DNA of 64,000 bases from Streptomyces niger (GTDB lineage Bacteria; Actinomycetota; Actinomycetes; Streptomycetales; Streptomycetaceae): assembly GCF_000718305.1 (NCBI RefSeq), contig NZ_JOFQ01000028.1, positions 13,278 to 77,277 on the forward strand. Direction: 5' to 3'. Of the stretch, positions 34,530 to 43,137 are shown in pieces. A model generated the notes under the pieces. The model saw nothing but the letters and a program-made list of their open reading frames with translations, was not told the origin of the DNA and did not search any database. A program made the position numbers and the translations under genes. How positions within the stretch are numbered: the first letter of the stretch is position 1; every line of letters starts with the position of its first letter.

Positions 34530-34556
34530 TGGACATCCCACCTATGGACATCCCAC
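34530..34556. promoter_or_regulatory. tandem 12-bp direct repeat upstream of sialidase
   Basis: TGGACATCCCAC occurs twice (34530-34541, 34545-34556), start-to-start 15 bp, about 95 bp upstream of the sialidase ATG. Spaced near one and a half helical turns, it could be a regulator or activator site. No known motif recognised. Confidence 0.5.
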
Positions 34557-34716
34557 GTCCCATGTTCGTGCGGAGGAAGGTACTTGTCCCGCAGGCGCCC
34601 CGGCAAGGAGTGTGCGTCACTCGGATTGGCCGAGGAGGGCCGCCGTGTTCCGGACGGCGGTACCCGTGCGTCGGGTGGGGCGCCAGTGCATCGGCACGAG
34701 CGCTCCCGGCGTGGCG

Positions 34717-35667
34717 TCAGGGGATCAGTACGACCTTGCCGAGGTTGCCGCGTGCCTCGATGACGGCGTGTGCGCGGGCCGCCTCCGCCAGCGGGAACGT
34801 GGCGTGCACCGCCGGGCGCAGCCGGCCGCTCCGCGCCAGCTCCCACAGCTCTTCGCCGTGGCGCGCGTACACCTCCGGGTGGCGGGCGGCGAAATGGCGC
34901 ATCGTCATACCGGTGAGCGTCTTCGCGCCGGCCAGCAGCTCGTACGCCGGTACGGTGCCGCCGCCGGAGTTGAAGAAGACCAGCTGTCCGCCGGGCGCGC
35001 ATGCGGCGAGTGCGCGCGGCAGCAGCTCGCCGCCGACGCCGTCGAGGACGACCTCGGCGGGCTCGCCCCAGGACGCGTCCTCGTACGACACGACCTCGTC
35101 GGCGCCCAACCCGCGCAGGAACTCCGCCTTGGCCGCGCCGGCCGCCGGGCCCACCGCGGCGATCACCCGGCGCGCGCCCCGCACCCGCGCCAGCTGCACG
35201 GCCAGGTGGCCGGTCGCGCTGGCCGCCCCGGTCACCAGGACGGACGCGTCCGCCACGGACCGGGCGGTGTGCAGCGCGGCCAGCGCCACATGGCCGCCGC
35301 GCACCAGCGCCACCGCGTCCACCGCGCTCGCCCCGTCCGGTATCCGGCTCGTCAGGGCGGCCGGCACGGTGACCAGTTCGGCGTACGAGCCGGTGAACGG
35401 CAGGCCGGTCACCCGGTCCCCCACCGCGTACGCCGGGACGTCGGGGCCGACCCCGGCGACCACCCCCGCGACCTCGCCGCCGAGCACGCCGGGCAGCGGC
35501 GGGCCGCCGCCGTTGCCGTCGCCGCGCACCGCGCGCACGGACGGCAGTGTCACGCCGATCGCCTCGGTGCGCACCAGCAGTTCGCCGGGGCCCGGCTCGG
35601 GCGCCTCGGCCTCCTCCATCCGCAGTACCTCGGGGCCGCCGTACTCATGGAACCGGATGCGCCGCAC
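34717..35667 (-). CDS. zinc-independent MDR quinone oxidoreductase
   Basis: 316 residues. RRIRFHEYGGPEVLRMEEAE is the classic NADPH:quinone reductase start; the Rossmann motif ASVLVTGAASATGHLAVQLA is near residue 140, and the C-terminal LAEAARAHAVIEARGNLGKV is typical. No zinc ligands are seen. GTG 35667 is chosen because GGGAGG lies at good spacing; GTG 35682 is in frame. It is divergent from a MarR gene with two shared palindromes between them, so it is likely induced by the MarR ligand (electrophile or quinone stress). Confidence 0.9.
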   Translation of the reverse strand: MRRIRFHEYGGPEVLRMEEAEAPEPGPGELLVRTEAIGVTLPSVRAVRGDGNGGGPPLPGVLGGEVAGVVAGVGPDVPAYAVGDRVTGLPFTGSYAELVTVPAALTSRIPDGASAVDAVALVRGGHVALAALHTARSVADASVLVTGAASATGHLAVQLARVRGARRVIAAVGPAAGAAKAEFLRGLGADEVVSYEDASWGEPAEVVLDGVGGELLPRALAACAPGGQLVFFNSGGGTVPAYELLAGAKTLTGMTMRHFAARHPEVYARHGEELWELARSGRLRPAVHATFPLAEAARAHAVIEARGNLGKVVLIP

Positions 35668-35693
35668 GCATGCCTCCCGCACTCCGCAGAAAC

Positions 35694-35738
35694 ATTGGGA
35701 CCCCCAACGATAGACCAGGGAACGTTGGACCGCCCAAC
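35694..35738. promoter_or_regulatory. two MarR-type operator palindromes
   Basis: ATTGGGACCCCCAAC (35694-35708) and GTTGGACCGCCCAAC (35724-35738) share the form RTTGG-N5-CCAAC, 30 bp apart, in the 101-bp divergent promoter of the oxidoreductase and MarR genes. Size and symmetry suit a MarR dimer. Confidence 0.7.
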
Positions 35739-35768
35739 ATTTTTGCTATCGCTCGATAGGCTGACGGC

Positions 35769-36227
35769 ATGGCCGAAACCCCCTACGTACCCGCACGCAT
35801 CCGCGCCCTTCCCAGCTGGCTCCTGGGCCGCGCCGCCGCCCGCGGTCACCGGCTCGTCGCCGAGGCGCTCGCCGGCGAAGGCATGCGGATGATGCACCAC
35901 GCCGTGCTGTCGGCCGTTGCCGAGCTGGGCCCGGTCTCCCAGGCGGACCTGGGCCGCAGCCTGAGCATCGACCCCAAGGACATGGTCACGATCGTCAACG
36001 ACCTGGTCGCCGAGGAACTGGTGACCCGCGCACCCGACCCGCGCGACCGCCGCAAGAACGCGGTCACCATCTCACCGGCCGGCACCCGCACGCTGCGCCG
36101 CACGCAGAAGCTCGGCGACGCGGCCAACGCGGAGCTGACCGCGGCGCTCACCCCCGCCGAACGCGACCAGCTCATCGACCTCCTCACCCGCATCGCCACC
36201 CCGGGCCTGGACGACCGCTGCTCCTGA
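35769..36227 (+). CDS. MarR-family transcriptional regulator
   Basis: 152 residues. The winged HTH is VSQADLGRSLSIDPKDMVTI, and the wing is ELVTRAPDPRDRRKNAVTIS with the DxRxxR motif typical of MarR. ATG 35769. It is divergent from the quinone oxidoreductase, with two matching palindromes between, so it probably represses both genes and is released by a small phenolic or oxidant. Confidence 0.92.
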   Translation: MAETPYVPARIRALPSWLLGRAAARGHRLVAEALAGEGMRMMHHAVLSAVAELGPVSQADLGRSLSIDPKDMVTIVNDLVAEELVTRAPDPRDRRKNAVTISPAGTRTLRRTQKLGDAANAELTAALTPAERDQLIDLLTRIATPGLDDRCS

Positions 36228-36327
36228 CCGAGGGCGGACGGGGACGGTCGAGGGGCGAGACCGTTGACGATGGGTCAGGGGAGGGGGCCGGCGGCGGGGC
36301 GCCGGGGAGAAGGCTCCCGACGGTGCG

Positions 36328-37167
36328 TCAGCCGAGGCCGTCCAGCGCGATCCGCTGCTCGCCCGCGTAGATGTTCATCGACTTGCCGCGCAGGAAGCCG
36401 ACCAGGGTGAGGCCGGTTTCCGCGGCGAGGTCGACGGCGAGCGAGGAGGGCGCGGAGACCGCGGCGAGTACGGGAATGCCCGCCATCACGGCCTTCTGGG
36501 CGAGTTCGAAGGAGGCGCGGCCGGAGACCATCAGGACGGTGTCGGACAGCGGCAGCCGGCCCTGCTGCACCGCGCGGCCGATGATCTTGTCGACCGCGTT
36601 GTGCCGGCCCACGTCCTCCCGCAGGTCCAGCAGCTCCCCGTCGGCCGTGAAGAGGCCCGCCGCGTGCAGCCCGCCGGTACGGTCGAACACCCGCTGGGCG
36701 GCGCGCAGCCGGTCGGGCAGGGCGGCGAGCGTCTCCGGCGTGAGGGTCATCCCGTCGTCGGCCCGCAGCGCGAACCGCGCCGTGGTCCGAACGGCGTCCA
36801 GACTGGCCTTGCCGCACAGCCCGCAGGAGGACGTGGTGTAGACGTTGCGTTCCAGGGTGATGTCGGGGAGCGCGACGCCGGGCGCGAGCTGCACGTCGAC
36901 CACGTTGTAGGTGTTGCTGCCGTCCTCGGTCGCGCCCGCGCAGTACACGATGTTCGCCAGCTCGTCCGCGCTGCTCAGCACGCCCTCGCTGACCAGGAAG
37001 CCGGCCGCGAGCGCGAAGTCGTCGCCCGGCGTACGCATCGTGATGGCGAGCGGCTTGCCGCCGAGCCGGATCTCCAGCGGCTCCTCGGCGACCAGGGTGT
37101 CCGGGCGGGTGCTCACGGCTCCGTCGCGGATACGGATGACGCGCCGTCGCTCGGTGACCCTGCCCAT
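36328..37167 (-). CDS. fdhD: formate dehydrogenase accessory sulfurtransferase FdhD
   Basis: 279 residues from ATG 37167 (MGRVTERRRVIRIRD). It has the CGLCGK active loop (CxxC), TSSCGLCGKASLDAV, the LREDVGRHNAVDKIIG motif and LVSGRASFELAQKA, all signatures of FdhD, which transfers sulfur from IscS to the Mo-bis-MGD cofactor of formate dehydrogenase. The partner dehydrogenase is not in the window. Confidence 0.95.
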   Translation of the reverse strand: MGRVTERRRVIRIRDGAVSTRPDTLVAEEPLEIRLGGKPLAITMRTPGDDFALAAGFLVSEGVLSSADELANIVYCAGATEDGSNTYNVVDVQLAPGVALPDITLERNVYTTSSCGLCGKASLDAVRTTARFALRADDGMTLTPETLAALPDRLRAAQRVFDRTGGLHAAGLFTADGELLDLREDVGRHNAVDKIIGRAVQQGRLPLSDTVLMVSGRASFELAQKAVMAGIPVLAAVSAPSSLAVDLAAETGLTLVGFLRGKSMNIYAGEQRIALDGLG

Positions 37168-37392
37168 ACTGATCATCCCGGTTCTGTGCGTGGTGGCGGC
37201 CGGCGGGCCGGCCCTTGCTCTCCTTCATTGTCCTGTACGCGGCACGAATGGCCGAGACCCACCCACGTCCCGGTTGCCGTCCGCCCGCGGTCGCCGCACA
37301 TGCCGGCGGCCCGGCCGGAGGCGATCCGGCCGGGCCGCGGGCCCGTGGCTGTGCGGCGGCGGTGTCCGGGTCGGACCTCGCCGCGGTGGGCG

Positions 37393-37842
37393 TCAGACCT
37401 CGCCGCGCCAGGCGCCGGTCTCCGTACCGCGGGACTCGATGAACTTCTTGAAGTTCTTCAGGTCCGTCGTGGCCTTGCTGCGGACGAAGCCGAGCTTGTC
37501 ACCGACCGTGTCGGCGATGCCCTCGGGGTCGTGCTCCAGCTGCAGCATGATCTTGGTGTGCTGGTCGTCGATGCGGTGGAAGGTCACCACGCCGGCCTGG
37601 CGGGCCTCTCCCTCCACCGTGGTCCAGGCCACCCGCTCGTCGGGGATCTGCTCGGTGATCTGCGCGTCGAACTCGCGCTTCACTCCGCCGATCTTGGTGA
37701 CCCAGTGGGTCAGCGTCGGCGTCTTCTGCTCGATGCGTTCGACCCCGTCCATGAAGCGGGGGAATTCCTCGAACTGTGTCCACTGGTTGTAGGCCTTCGT
37801 CACCGGGACGGCAACCTCGACCGACTCTTCGATCTTCGACAT
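37393..37842 (-). CDS. SRPBCC-family protein (cyclase/dehydrase type)
   Basis: 149 residues, MSKIEESVEVAVPVTKAYNQ onward: helix-grip START-like fold with WTQFEEFPRFMDGVERIEQ and AGVVTFHRIDDQHTKIMLQL. Similar stand-alone proteins are widespread in Streptomyces and probably bind a hydrophobic ligand. GGAGGAG precedes ATG 37842. It is transcribed away from the GntR gene. Function unknown. Confidence 0.88.
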   Translation of the reverse strand: MSKIEESVEVAVPVTKAYNQWTQFEEFPRFMDGVERIEQKTPTLTHWVTKIGGVKREFDAQITEQIPDERVAWTTVEGEARQAGVVTFHRIDDQHTKIMLQLEHDPEGIADTVGDKLGFVRSKATTDLKNFKKFIESRGTETGAWRGEV

Positions 37843-38048
37843 GGTCCGGGCTCCTCCTCTCTGGGAACGTCCAGGGCCCACCGCGTACCCGTCGCGGAGA
37901 GGTCGACACAGTCGATCCGGGGGCCCGGCCGAGGAATCCGGGTGACGCAGATCACCGATGTGTACGGTGGCAGGTGCGTTGCGCTCAGTAGACTGTAGAC
38001 GATAACCAATCCCGGAGTGCTGGATCCGAGTCGTAGAGGGGGACCGCG

Positions 38049-38729
38049 ATGCTGTCCGCTGGACTGCCGCAGGGGACCGTGCCGAAGCTCGAACGCCCCG
38101 GCCCGCTGCGTGAACGGGTCTACGAGGCGCTGCTGGAACTGATCACCACCCGCGCGTTGCAACCCGGTCAGCACCTGGTCGAGAGCGAGCTCGCCGGCCA
38201 TCTGGGCGTCTCCCGGCAGCCGGTGCGCGAGGCGCTGCAGCGGCTGAACACCGACGGCTGGGTCGATCTGCGCCCCGCCCAGGGTGCCTTCGTACACGAG
38301 CCGACCGAGGAGGAGGCCGACCAACTGCTCAGCGTGCGGACCCTGTTGGAGGCCGAGGCGGCCCGGCTGGCCGCCGCGAACGCCACGGCGGCCGGCGTCG
38401 AGGAGCTGTCGGCGCTGTGCGACCGGGGCGAGCAGGCGGTCCGCGAGGACGCCGTGGACCTCGCCGTCGCGACCAACGCCGAGTTCCACGCCAAGGTGAT
38501 GGAGCTGGCGGGCAACACCGTGCTGGCCGGGCTGGCCGAGCAGGTCGGCCGGCGGGTGCGCTGGTACTACACGCCGGTCGCCCGGCAGCGCGGCAAGCGG
38601 TCCTGGGTCGAGCACCGCGAGTTGATCGACGCGATCTCCCGGCAGGACGGGCAGCGCGCCACGGAGATCATGCGCGCCCACACCGAGCACACCCGCCGTT
38701 CGTACCACGAGCGCGAGGGCGCCAAGTAG
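38049..38729 (+). CDS. GntR-family regulator (FadR/FCD subgroup)
   Basis: 226 residues. The winged HTH is ESELAGHLGVSRQPVREALQ; the helical FCD effector domain contains TNAEFHAKVMELAGN and the C-terminal WVEHRELIDAI with metal-binding His and Asp positions. ATG 38049. The promoter region just upstream (38000-38040) holds a short TAGACTGTAGAC direct repeat. The next genes on the strand are the ROK-headed sugar genes, so it may regulate sugar or acid use. Confidence 0.9.
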   Translation: MLSAGLPQGTVPKLERPGPLRERVYEALLELITTRALQPGQHLVESELAGHLGVSRQPVREALQRLNTDGWVDLRPAQGAFVHEPTEEEADQLLSVRTLLEAEAARLAAANATAAGVEELSALCDRGEQAVREDAVDLAVATNAEFHAKVMELAGNTVLAGLAEQVGRRVRWYYTPVARQRGKRSWVEHRELIDAISRQDGQRATEIMRAHTEHTRRSYHEREGAK

Positions 38730-38786
38730 GGCCGCGAGCGCCGGAGACGGCGCGCGCCACCCGTTGCCCCGGAGGTGGCCCCACTC

Positions 38787-38807
38787 TTTGTCCTGAGACA
38801 GGAGAAA
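38787..38807. promoter_or_regulatory. palindromic operator candidate before ROK gene
   Basis: TTT-G-TCCTG-AGA-CAGGA-G-AAA: inverted arms around AGA, symmetrical except for one position. CTTTGTCCTG recurs at 46485-46494 before the PQQ-type dehydrogenase, with similar following bases. Likely bound by the ROK regulator encoded just downstream. Confidence 0.6.
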
Positions 38808-38923
38808 GTCACTGCGGATTCCGTCCGTAGTACTTCCTCCTGCGGACAAGCGCTGCTACGTTCCCCTCGAAAGCCCGGCGAGACGGCGTGCACGTACCCG
38901 TCCGATCCCGCCGGTGACGAGCG

Positions 38924-40150
38924 ATGTCGGTCTATGCCGAGGACGGCTGGAGGGGCGGCGTGAGGCGCATGACGGCCAGGCCCGCGAACGCGCATCAGGC
39001 GCGACTCCTTCACCTGCTGCGCGACCAGGGCCCCAACTCCCGTGCACAGCTGGGCGATCAGGTCGACCTGTCCCGCTCCAAGCTGGCGGTCGAGGTCGAC
39101 CGCCTGCTGGAGACCGGCCTCGTCGTCGCCGACGGGCTGGCCGCCTCCCGGGGCGGCCGCCGCTCCCACAACATCCGGCTCGCCCCCACCCTGCGCTTCC
39201 TCGGCGTGGACATCGGCGCGACCTCGGTCGACGTGGCGGTCACCAACGCCGAACTGGAGGTGCTCGGCCACCTCACCCAGCCGATGGACGTCCGCGAGGG
39301 GCCGGTCGCCGTCTTCGAACAAGTCCTCGCGCTGGCCGCCAAGTTGAAGGACAGCGGACTCGCCGAGGGGTTCGACGGCGCGGGCATCGGCGTGCCGGGC
39401 CCGGTCCGCTTCCCCGAGGGCGTGCCCGTCGCGCCGCCGATCATGCCGGGCTGGGACGGCTTCCCCGTACGGGAAGCCCTCAGCCAGGAACTGGGCTGCC
39501 CGGTCATGGTCGACAACGACGTGAACCTGATGGCGCTCGGCGAGCAGCACGCGGGGGTGGCCCGCACCTCGCAGGACTTCCTCTGCGTCAAGATCGGTAC
39601 CGGTATCGGCTGCGGCATCGTCGTCGGCGGCGCGGTCTACCGCGGTACGACCGGCAGCGCCGGCGACATCGGCCACATCCAGGTCGAGCCGGACGGCCGC
39701 CGCTGCGCCTGCGGCAACGCCGGCTGCCTGGAAGCGTACTTCGGCGGTGCCGCGCTCGCCCGCGACGCGGAGGACGCGGCGCGCGAGGGCCGTTCGACCG
39801 CGCTCGCCGACCGGCTCGCGGCCGCCGGCACGCTCGCCGCGTCCGACGTCTCGGTCGCCGCCTCCGCGGGCGACGCCACCGCACTGGAACTCATCAAGGC
39901 CGGCGGCACCCGCACCGGACAGGTCATCGCCGGGCTCGTCAGCTTCTTCAACCCCGGCCTGGTGGTGATCGGCGGCGGGGTGACCGGCCTCGGCCACACG
40001 CTGCTGGCCGCCATCCGCACGCAGGTCTACCACCAGTCGCTGCCGCTGGCGACCGGCAACCTCCCCATCGTGCTCGGCGAGTTGGGCCCGCTGGCCGGGG
40101 TGACCGGCGCGGCCCGGCTGATCAGCGACCACCTGTTCTCGCCAGCCTGA
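38924..40150 (+). CDS. ROK-family transcriptional regulator/sugar kinase
   Basis: 408 residues. The N-terminal winged HTH (RAQLGDQVDLSRSKLAVEVD) is followed by a ROK kinase fold with FLGVDIGATSVDVAV (ATP phosphate loop), GIGVPGPV, the zinc-binding CACGNAGCLE, and VVIGGGVTG. The helix-turn-helix makes it a NagC/Mlc-type regulator sensing a sugar, perhaps without kinase activity. ATG 38924; ATG 38969 is an alternative. It heads the sugar transport and oxidation genes. Confidence 0.92.
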   Translation: MSVYAEDGWRGGVRRMTARPANAHQARLLHLLRDQGPNSRAQLGDQVDLSRSKLAVEVDRLLETGLVVADGLAASRGGRRSHNIRLAPTLRFLGVDIGATSVDVAVTNAELEVLGHLTQPMDVREGPVAVFEQVLALAAKLKDSGLAEGFDGAGIGVPGPVRFPEGVPVAPPIMPGWDGFPVREALSQELGCPVMVDNDVNLMALGEQHAGVARTSQDFLCVKIGTGIGCGIVVGGAVYRGTTGSAGDIGHIQVEPDGRRCACGNAGCLEAYFGGAALARDAEDAAREGRSTALADRLAAAGTLAASDVSVAASAGDATALELIKAGGTRTGQVIAGLVSFFNPGLVVIGGGVTGLGHTLLAAIRTQVYHQSLPLATGNLPIVLGELGPLAGVTGAARLISDHLFSPA

Positions 40151-40242
40151 GCCGGCCCCGGCTTCCGGGCCGGGTGACGATGCGTCACCCACGCCCGGCG
40201 TTCGACCCGCACCACCGCACCACCTCGTTCCGCCCGCGTCAC

Positions 40243-40304
40243 CCGCACGTCCGCAGCACCGCTCCGCCCGCGCGATCCGCACGTCCGCAGCACCGCTCCG
40301 CCCG
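40243..40304 (+). repeat. 28-bp direct repeat between ROK and ABC genes
   Basis: A unit beginning CCGCACGTCCGCAGCACC occurs perfectly at 40243-40270 and 40277-40304 (period 34 bp) in the 336-bp gap after the ROK gene; weaker related units continue to about 40440. The gap has no gene; a GC hairpin (CCGGCCC/GGGCCGG, 40152-40173) follows the ROK stop. Confidence 0.65.
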
Positions 40305-40486
40305 TGTGACCGGTACGCCGGCACCGCCTGCCCGCCCCGTACGCACCACGATCCGCCGTACCCGTACGAGCCGCACCGCAGCACCGCCGCCCCACGCGCC
40401 CCGTCGCGATGCCGCATGCCCACGTGCGCTCCGCCCGTCCAGTACCGCCCTGCCCGCTCGCCGGCGTACCGCCGAGGAGGCCCGCC

Positions 40487-42109
40487 ATGGCACCAGCGCA
40501 CCGCCCCGCACCGCCGCCGTCCGCGGCGCACGAAGCCACCGGACCGCTGCTCACCATGACCGGCATCACCAAGTCCTTCCCCGGCGTCCGCGCGCTGGAC
40601 GGGGTGGACCTGGACGTGACGGCGGGGGAGGTGCACTGCCTGCTCGGCCAGAACGGTGCAGGCAAGTCCACCCTGATCAAGGTGCTGGCCGGCGCCCACC
40701 AGCCGGACGGCGGCGAGATCCGCTGGCGCGGCGAGACGGTCTCCCTGAAGTCGCCGATCGCCGCCATGCGACTCGGCATCGCCACCATCTACCAGGAACT
40801 GGACCTGGTGGAACACATGTCGGTGGCCGAGAACGTCTTCCTCGGCCACGAACGCGCCACCGCCGGCTTCGTCCACACCGCGGAGGCCCGCGAGGCGACC
40901 GCCGCACTGCTCGCCCGGCTCGGCCACCCCGAGATCGACCCCGGCACCCTGGTCGGCCGCCTCTCCGCCGCGGGGCAGCAGATCGCCTCCATGGCCCGCG
41001 CCCTCTCCCACGACGTACGGCTGATCGTCATGGACGAACCGTCCGCCGCGCTCGACCCCGACGAGGTCGACAACCTCTTCCGCATCGTCGCCTCCCTCAC
41101 CGCCTCCGGCGTCGCCGTCGTCCACATCTCCCACCGCCTGGAGGAGATCCGCCGGATCGGCGACCGGGTGACCGTACTGAAGGACGGCCGCACCGCCGCC
41201 CGCGGCCTGGACGCGCACACCACCCCCACCCGCGACATCGTCGCCCTGATGACCGGCCGCGACGTCGAGTACGTCTTCCCCGAACGCCGCGCCGCCACCG
41301 ACCGCCCGGCCCCCGTCCTCAGCGTCGAAGGGCTGGCGCGCGACGGCGAGTTCGCGCCTGTCGACTTCGACCTGCACCCCGGCGAGATCCTCGGCCTCGC
41401 CGGGCTCGTCGGCTCCGGACGCTCGGAGATCCTGGAGACCGTCTTCGGCGCCCGGCGCCCCACCGCCGGCCGGGTGCTCGTCGACGGCCGGCCACTGCGC
41501 CCCGGCAGCGTCACCGCCGCCGTACGCGCCGGACTCGGCCTCGCCCCCGAAGAGCGCAAGTCCCAGGCGCTGCTGCTCCTGGAGTCCGTCAGCCGCAACG
41601 TCTCCCTCTCCTCGCTGCCCCGCTTCGCGCGGGCCGGCTGGCTGAACCGGCACGCCGAACGGGCCGGCGCCCACGCCGCCACCCGCGACCTCTCGCTGCG
41701 CCCCGACGACCCCGACCGCCCCGTCCGCACCCTCTCCGGCGGCAACCAGCAGAAGGCCGTACTGGCCCGCTGGCTGCTCCGCGGCTGCCGCGTCCTGCTG
41801 CTGGACGAGCCGACCCGCGGCGTGGACGTCGGCGCGCGTGCCGAGCTGTACGCGCTGATCCGCCGGCTCGCGGACGACGGCCTGGCCGTCCTGCTGGTCT
41901 CCAGCGAGGTGCCCGAAGTGCTCGGGCTGGCCGACCGGGTGCTCGTCCTGCGCGAGGGCCGGGTCGTGCACGAGGGAGACGCGGCGGCCCTGGACGAGCA
42001 CCGGGTCCTGGGCCTGGTCATGAGCGACGGACCGGGGCCCGTACCGGCCCCGGCAGGCACCGCACCCGAGGAGACGTCGGCCCCGACCCCGCGAGGAGAC
42101 CGCCCGTGA
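40487..42109 (+). CDS. sugar ABC transporter ATP-binding protein (double ATPase, RbsA/XylG type)
   Basis: 540 residues with two ATPase halves. The first has Walker A GQNGAGKST, signature region RLSAAGQQIASMARAL and Walker B LIVMDEPSAALD; the second has the degenerate GLVGSGRSE, LSGGNQQKAVLARWL and LLLDEPTRGVDVG. It energises uptake of a monosaccharide or polyol. GAGGAGG precedes ATG 40487. The permease gene overlaps its stop (GTGA). Confidence 0.95.
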   Translation: MAPAHRPAPPPSAAHEATGPLLTMTGITKSFPGVRALDGVDLDVTAGEVHCLLGQNGAGKSTLIKVLAGAHQPDGGEIRWRGETVSLKSPIAAMRLGIATIYQELDLVEHMSVAENVFLGHERATAGFVHTAEAREATAALLARLGHPEIDPGTLVGRLSAAGQQIASMARALSHDVRLIVMDEPSAALDPDEVDNLFRIVASLTASGVAVVHISHRLEEIRRIGDRVTVLKDGRTAARGLDAHTTPTRDIVALMTGRDVEYVFPERRAATDRPAPVLSVEGLARDGEFAPVDFDLHPGEILGLAGLVGSGRSEILETVFGARRPTAGRVLVDGRPLRPGSVTAAVRAGLGLAPEERKSQALLLLESVSRNVSLSSLPRFARAGWLNRHAERAGAHAATRDLSLRPDDPDRPVRTLSGGNQQKAVLARWLLRGCRVLLLDEPTRGVDVGARAELYALIRRLADDGLAVLLVSSEVPEVLGLADRVLVLREGRVVHEGDAAALDEHRVLGLVMSDGPGPVPAPAGTAPEETSAPTPRGDRP

Positions 42110-43137
42110 ACACCTCCGAAGGACACACCCTCCCGGCCGAGGCGGGCTCCGCGCCGCCGGGCCCCGCCGGGCCGGTCGCCAAGGACGCCGGGCGCGCCGG
42201 CGCCCGACGCCGCCCCGACGTGCACAACCTCTCGCTGCTCGGCGTGCTCGCCGCACTCGTCCTGGTCGGCGTACTCACCAAGCCCGAGCAGTTCCTGAGC
42301 GTGCAGAACCTGCAACTCGTGCTCACCCAGGCGTCCGTCATCGGCATCGTCACCGTCGGCGTCACCTTCGTCATCATCGGCGGCGGCATCGACCTGTCGG
42401 TCGGCGCGATGGTGGCGCTGGCCACCGTCTGGGCGACGACGCTGGCCACCCAGCAGTTCGGGCTCGGCGGCATCCTGCTGTGCGCGCTGTGCGTGGGCCT
42501 GGGGTGCGGGCTGGTCAACGGGCTGCTGGTGTCGTTCGGCGGCCTGGTGCCGTTCATCGCGACCCTCGCCATGCTCGCCTCGGCCCGCGGCCTCGCCCTC
42601 CAGATCAGCGAGGGCCGCACCCAGGTGGTGTCCGTCGAGCCGGTGCTCGCGCTGGGCCGCCGGGACGCCTACCTGCTCGGCATCCCGCCCATCGTGCTGG
42701 TCTTCGCCGTCGTCACCGTCGTCGGCTGGCTGGTGCTGAACCGTACGACCTTCGGCCGGCGCACCGTCGCGGTCGGCGGCAACCCCGAGGCGGCCCGGCT
42801 GGCCGGCATCGACGTACGCCGCCAGCGGCTGCTGCTCTACCTGCTGTCCGGGCTGTGCTGCGGCATCGCGGCCTTCCTCCTGATCGTGCTCACCGGCTCC
42901 GGACAGAACACCAACGGAAACCTCTACGAGCTGGACGCCATCGCCGCGGCCATCATCGGCGGCACCCTGCTCAGCGGCGGCCGCGGCACCATCACCGGCT
43001 CCGTCCTCGGCGTCCTCGTCTTCACCCTCATCACCAACCTCTTCGCCCTGAACAACCTGGAGACCGCCGTCCAGCAGATCGCCAAGGGCGCCATCATCGT
43101 CGCCGCCGTACTGGTACAGAAGGGCCGTACGTCATGA
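42106..43137 (+). CDS. sugar ABC transporter permease (RbsC type)
   Basis: 343 residues with about eight to ten hydrophobic helices (LSLLGVLAALVLVGVLTKPE, VGVTFVIIGGGIDLSVGAMV, AIAAAIIGGTLLSGGRGTIT), the hallmark of ribose/xylose-type permeases including GGGIDLSVG. The first 35 residues are a polar cytoplasmic extension. GTG 42106 overlaps the ATPase stop; the binding-protein ATG overlaps its own stop. Confidence 0.94.
   Translation: MNTSEGHTLPAEAGSAPPGPAGPVAKDAGRAGARRRPDVHNLSLLGVLAALVLVGVLTKPEQFLSVQNLQLVLTQASVIGIVTVGVTFVIIGGGIDLSVGAMVALATVWATTLATQQFGLGGILLCALCVGLGCGLVNGLLVSFGGLVPFIATLAMLASARGLALQISEGRTQVVSVEPVLALGRRDAYLLGIPPIVLVFAVVTVVGWLVLNRTTFGRRTVAVGGNPEAARLAGIDVRRQRLLLYLLSGLCCGIAAFLLIVLTGSGQNTNGNLYELDAIAAAIIGGTLLSGGRGTITGSVLGVLVFTLITNLFALNNLETAVQQIAKGAIIVAAVLVQKGRTS

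Noticed and set aside
40243-40440. CRISPR array
   Set aside because: Only two perfect copies with 6-bp spacing and no unique spacers; a simple direct repeat.
38567-43137. Very long frames on both strands across the ROK and ABC genes
   Set aside because: They overlap genes with clear motifs and have typical shadow composition; only the terminal part of the plus frame (42106-43137) is the real permease.
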